DNA of 60,000 bases, from contig OX485808.1 of the NCBI GenBank assembly GCA_950295325.1, positions 17,072,527-17,132,526 of the forward strand. The letters run 5' to 3'. The DNA is from Polytrichum commune (lineage: Eukaryota > Streptophyta > Polytrichopsida > Polytrichales > Polytrichaceae). The notes beneath the pieces were generated by a model that saw only the letters and a program-made list of their open reading frames with translations, had not been told where the DNA came from and did not search any database. Positions 56,238 to 60,000 of this stretch are shown one piece after another (positions within the stretch are counted from its first letter, which is position 1; every line of letters begins with the position of its first letter). Made by a program: the position numbers and the translations under genes.

Positions 56238-56447
56238 CCATAACATTACTCAATTGATGAGTTGTGTTTAGCTACCTTGATTTTAGATTCAATCAACATT
56301 TGGCGTTGGTCCGGTTGGCCTTCTGTCTCAAAAAAAAAAAAGATTTTAGATTCAATCTAAAACATTGGGATTTCAACATTCATAATCTTTATTCTCAAAT
56401 CTATTGCTGGGCACATGAACACATCTCATCAACTGAGTAATATTATG
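56238..56447. mobile_element. MITE with ATAACATTACTCA arms, copy 2, carrying a retroposed insert
   Basis: The left arm ATAACATTACTCAATTGATG, then AGTTGTGTT, is mirrored by ACACATCTCATCAACTGAGT, then AATATTAT. It is related to 11159-11298. A 47-bp poly(A)-tailed insert with its own duplication lies inside. Confidence 0.7.
56295..56341 (+). mobile_element. 47-bp poly(A)-tailed retroposon with 16-bp TSD
   Basis: GATTTTAGATTCAATC occurs at 56279-56294 and again, identical, at 56342-56357. Between them lies AACATTTGGCGTTGGTCCGG, then TTGGCCTTCTGTCTC and a run of 13 A (56329-56341). A long perfect duplication plus a terminal A run is the signature of LINE-machinery insertion. The body is too short (about 34 bases) to name a source RNA. 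Confidence 0.75.
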
Positions 56448-56659
56448 ACCTTTCAAGTGGATTATGAGGGGGAGAACAAGGGTATTCCTGCACTCAAGAG
56501 ATTTCATGACTGGACCAGAGACCAGGACCGGAGCCACTAGTAATGGCCTACCATGCTCTATGCTAGTTGGGTTTTTTTGTGGTACATGTCACCTCTTAAC
56601 AAAACTTCAGGTTCGCACTTGCTAGGTATAAGGGCCTTTACACATGGACCAAGAGCCCA

Positions 56660-56800
56660 TGACCATGAAAATTTAAGGCCCCTTGAAAATCATCCAAAGG
56701 GATGTACCTTGGAAAAAGAAAATCCAATTTAACAAATGATAGGTCCTCAAGCTTAGCGTACAGTGAAAATGGACCATGTTAAGGGACCGCAACATATTCT
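56660..56800. repeat. Dispersed repeat, inverted match to 45255-45400
   Basis: GAAAATCATCCAAAGG and CCTCAAGCTT blocks are the complement of those at 45255-45400. The class is unknown. Confidence 0.5.
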
Positions 56801-59524
56801 ATGGGCACTCCAAAATAATAGGTACACTGATTTTTTTTTCAATTAGTGTGTGTGGTCCTAATTCCCACAACATACATTATTTTGCCAAATCTCAAAATTA
56901 GTGAGGGCATAATTTTTTGAGCAATACTAAATTCATGAATACATGCTCATTTACCATGCATTTCAAGAAAATTAGTGCGCTCTCTAAGGTGTTTGTAGAG
57001 TGCAAAATTCGTCTTGGTGAGCTCGCAGAGGCTTCTTCTTCTTCTTCTTCTTCTTCTTCTCAGTTGGCGTCACTCACTGCTCAGACATCTCCTAACACTT
57101 AGAAATTGAAGAGAGCTTGCATTGCAAGTTTTTGGCATTTTGACACTTTGGGCTCCTAAAACCCTAGATCTTCTGGTAGCACTTGCTTCATAGCATGAAG
57201 AAATTTAGTATCTCCTTTAGTAATTTTCCACACACTCTTTTAACCCACCCTCATCAATTGGGATAATCGTGTAGTATTGATATCTATGTAACTTCTTTGG
57301 AGCTTCACCACTAAACGTTTTAACTCGTTTTCACATAATAACAAACAATTTTCATTCTCCATTAGAAGAAGTTTGCAAAGTTAGATAGCAAGAACTTGTG
57401 AAGAAACCTTGTTGATGTCAATTTAGTTTTTTATTATAATTTTTTTTATTCGCAAGGTTTTTGTTCTATCGTTGCATTTGGTTGCATGCAAATGATTAAC
57501 ATAATTCTGATCTTAAATTAAAAATAAAAGACAAATAGCTCCTTTAAACATAATCTTAAAAAGGTTGGGGGGGGGGGGATTTCTCATGTCCAAATGTCTA
57601 AGGTTCTTAAAAAACAATTCAAGATGTGAGTTAGATCTTAGAGAAGACAAAATCATATCATTTGACATGGCTTGGAGCCCATAATATCCCATAAGTGATG
57701 TAAAAAATAAATTAAATGCATAAACATGGACAATCGGTATCAACAAGATTGGTTCACAAAGTTCTTACTTATGAGCCTTGCAACCTTCATTTTATAGGAA
57801 GTGAGCAAGGCTTGTTACTATGTGAAAAAGGCTCGAGCCCTTGAGCAAATCACATTGTTTACATTTATTAAATAGGTTGAAAGTTAGCATGCGTACAAAA
57901 TATCATGGTGCACTATAGTTTTGTGTGGTTTGGTCATTTGGGTGGCTAATAAATCAATGAACTATTAATATTCAGATGCAAAATGATAAATTGTTGACAA
58001 AATGTTGATGTAAGATTAACATTAATAATTTTACTATTTCTCAGCCTACATTAATTCATGTCGGTGTAAAAAACATTGATTACATACTCTTAAATTTGAA
58101 CATATGATATTGTGGGTTCAGAAATGGCATGGCTCAAGGAAAATTATATTGAGAAAAATTACTGTGGTAGGCCAAAATTATATTGGGTCATTGTAGGTCA
58201 TCAAAGGTGTAGTCTTCAAGTAACCAAGTCCTTAAATTGGTTGATGCCTTATGTGTCTCATGCATGTCCCCACTTTGGGCGTACTTCCATGTGCCAGCCG
58301 TTTAGGCGAAGCATGATAGACTTCGTTGATATTATCACAACTTTAGTTGATATGTCTTGTTGGCCAAGCACTACTAAGGTAGAGGGTGCTATATCCAACA
58401 CCCAACCCAAAAGAAACACCTGTAAACGCCTCCTAATCCCGTACCTACATGACACCTTGAACCATCTGAATGTATGTGATGCAAAGTAGAGGAGAATTCG
58501 AGTGAAATGTTGGGTGGGTGTGGGAAAATGTGGGGTTGGTTTTGGATGAAAGTGGGATTGATTTTGTAAGAAAGCCTCATAACGTAGCTAGGGGTGGCTC
58601 ACCTAAATGTATTGACTAAGATCCCACATGCAAAAGTTATAAAAGCTCAATTTTCTTATTGGGTGGAAAGTTGGCTTTAGTGAGGGGGTGGTTTGGCAAA
58701 AGGTGGGGGTGGTTTTGGGAGTAAACATGGTTGGTTTTAGGTGAAATATGGGAGCATTTTGGATGAATGTTGGGATATATTAGAAGTTAGGGGTAAGTGA
58801 CTTCACAAATTCATAGTATATTCATACGATGTGCAATTTATTTGATTTTTGTTTCTACTAAGCCTAAGCCAATTTGATAAGCCAATCATGCAAATCCAAA
58901 TGAACTCCAAAAACATGCTAAATTGCTTAAAGTGTTGGTTTAAGCACCCTTTACCTTCTGTGGAGTTGGGGGGGGGGGTCAAACAATGTGCAAGGGAATA
59001 GCTTGCCTTGTTGTCAAACATGCCAATTGGAATATGATAATCATTACATTTATTAACTTTTTGATGTTGCATGCGTGGGTGTATTGCACTTTATAACTTG
59101 AGATTCTAAGAAGGTAAAAATATTGCAAATAAATTGGTCAAGGTTTGAACAGTAAAAGTTTCTCACGAGGAAAACAAAAACCTAGGGTAAACTGTGAGTA
59201 AAATATGACAATCTCAAGTCCACACCAACATGTTACAAATTCTCTTCTCAAATGAAAGTGAATGTCCGGATTTCGGATAGATTGATGGTCACATTCCCCT
59301 CCTCAAGCTTCAACTCCCCCCTCATTTGCGTCGGGTGTAGATTCTTGTTCTCCGGAGGAGATAAACGCACACTTTATTTTTGGGGGAGGGGGAGAGGCGC
59401 TTCCCCTCCGACGGGCTAAACGACTCCAACCCACTTTGTTGCAGAAATAAGCATGGGTAATGCCATGAGGCATGCCATGGGTCCATGATGGGGGCATGAT
59501 TTGGGCTTGGGCATTTGGGCACGT
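56801..59524. other. Unassigned 2.7-kb DNA with (TTC)n microsatellite and G runs
   Basis: A TTC repeat lies at 57032-57060, a G run near 57567 and another near 58969. No gene is supported, and the Ser-run frame at 57030 is a microsatellite artefact. Confidence 0.4.
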
Positions 59525-59790
59525 AGGGCCACTACACACATGAGACTGAGTGCCCATGACCATTACACTTCAAGCACTCTCATTGGTGGAAATGGCGGAG
59601 CCCGTTCAAGTTCGCTTCACACTATGCTTGAGGGACCAACGGAGTATGTGAATGCAAGATGGATGTGAAGTTTACATGGATTCCTACATGGCATCGAATG
59701 GATCATGTTTCATGGTCACTTGGATTATTTTCAAAAACCATCTCTTGGAGGTAGGCTTAACACAAAACCACTGGGAGACCATGGCATTCC
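59525..59790. repeat. ~265-bp dispersed repeat, copy 2
   Basis: Direct match to 23385-23648 through 'agggccac', 'cacttcaagcactctcattg', 'gggaccaacggagtatgtga' and 'gaccatggca'. The next element starts 14 bases downstream. Confidence 0.75.
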
Positions 59791-59804
59791 AAACGTCAGT
59801 TACA

Positions 59805-60000
59805 CATGAACGGGGAGAACAGACTGCTAGTTGCAGATGAACCGGTTGAGTTTGTAAATAAACCAATTCAAGTTCAAGACTTTAGGAAAATTACCAATTA
59901 TTTTAGAGTAATTCATAGGATGTACTTTGAATTAATGAAGAGAAACCGAAAGATGTCAAGTTGTAACCGGTTGGACTTGGAAACACTAACATCGCGACCA
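59805..60000 (-). mobile_element. 226-bp hAT MITE family, copy cut by the window end
   Basis: It begins CATGAACGGGGAGAAC and follows the minus-oriented copy at 27531 (GATGAACCGGTT, AGGAAAATTACC, GTAACCGGTTGGACTTGG). About 196 bases are seen; the far terminus and its duplication are outside the window. Confidence 0.7.

Noticed and set aside
56917-57102. Serine-rich small protein
   Set aside because: The Ser run is encoded by the (TTC)n microsatellite; no conserved sequence surrounds it.

Overview
The window is eukaryotic nuclear DNA, most likely from a land plant with a large, repeat-rich genome. It is AT-rich, has no operons and no long conserved open reading frames, and is packed with short terminal-inverted-repeat (TIR) elements in various states of decay. 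The types present (hAT-like MITEs with 8-bp target duplications, a pogo/Tigger remnant, a SWIM-finger transposase relic, LINE fragments) fit a streptophyte. I cannot place the species. I find no intact host gene, no tRNA or rRNA gene and no CRISPR array.

Layout. 1-3000: a TIR element, a 3 x 230-bp tandem repeat and unassigned DNA. 3000-8440: a GC-rich, CCGGA-rich retroelement-like unit with a TATA-like box, one long gag-like reading frame split by a single TAG, a poly(A) signal and a tandemly repeated tail; a 1.35-kb hAT-like element sits inside the tail. 8440-14100: nested MITEs, microsatellites and an eight-copy ~110-bp tandem array. 14100-31400: two poly-G-ended hAT-like MITEs, a pogo-like element with the C-terminal end of a transposase, several MITE families, a LINE fragment and two long foldbacks. 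31400-38430: a decayed MULE-like transposase on the minus strand, two related ~0.5-kb hAT MITEs and the third poly-G element. 40660-48000: three related GTGCAC-ended elements, two with the same unknown protein relic, and the best LINE relic (45870-46910, minus). 48700-60000: a CCACACC-ended family with 3-bp duplications, a nested element stack at 53112-54407, a tiny poly(A) retroposon and more MITEs.

How it works together: nothing here is a pathway. It is a record of successive insertions. Exact target duplications and paralogous empty sites inside the window let several insertions be delimited to the base. The most unusual items are the poly-G-ended hAT-like family, a pair of LINE relics with an R2-like zinc motif and C-terminal domain, and a CACGTG motif shared near the ends of several otherwise different elements.
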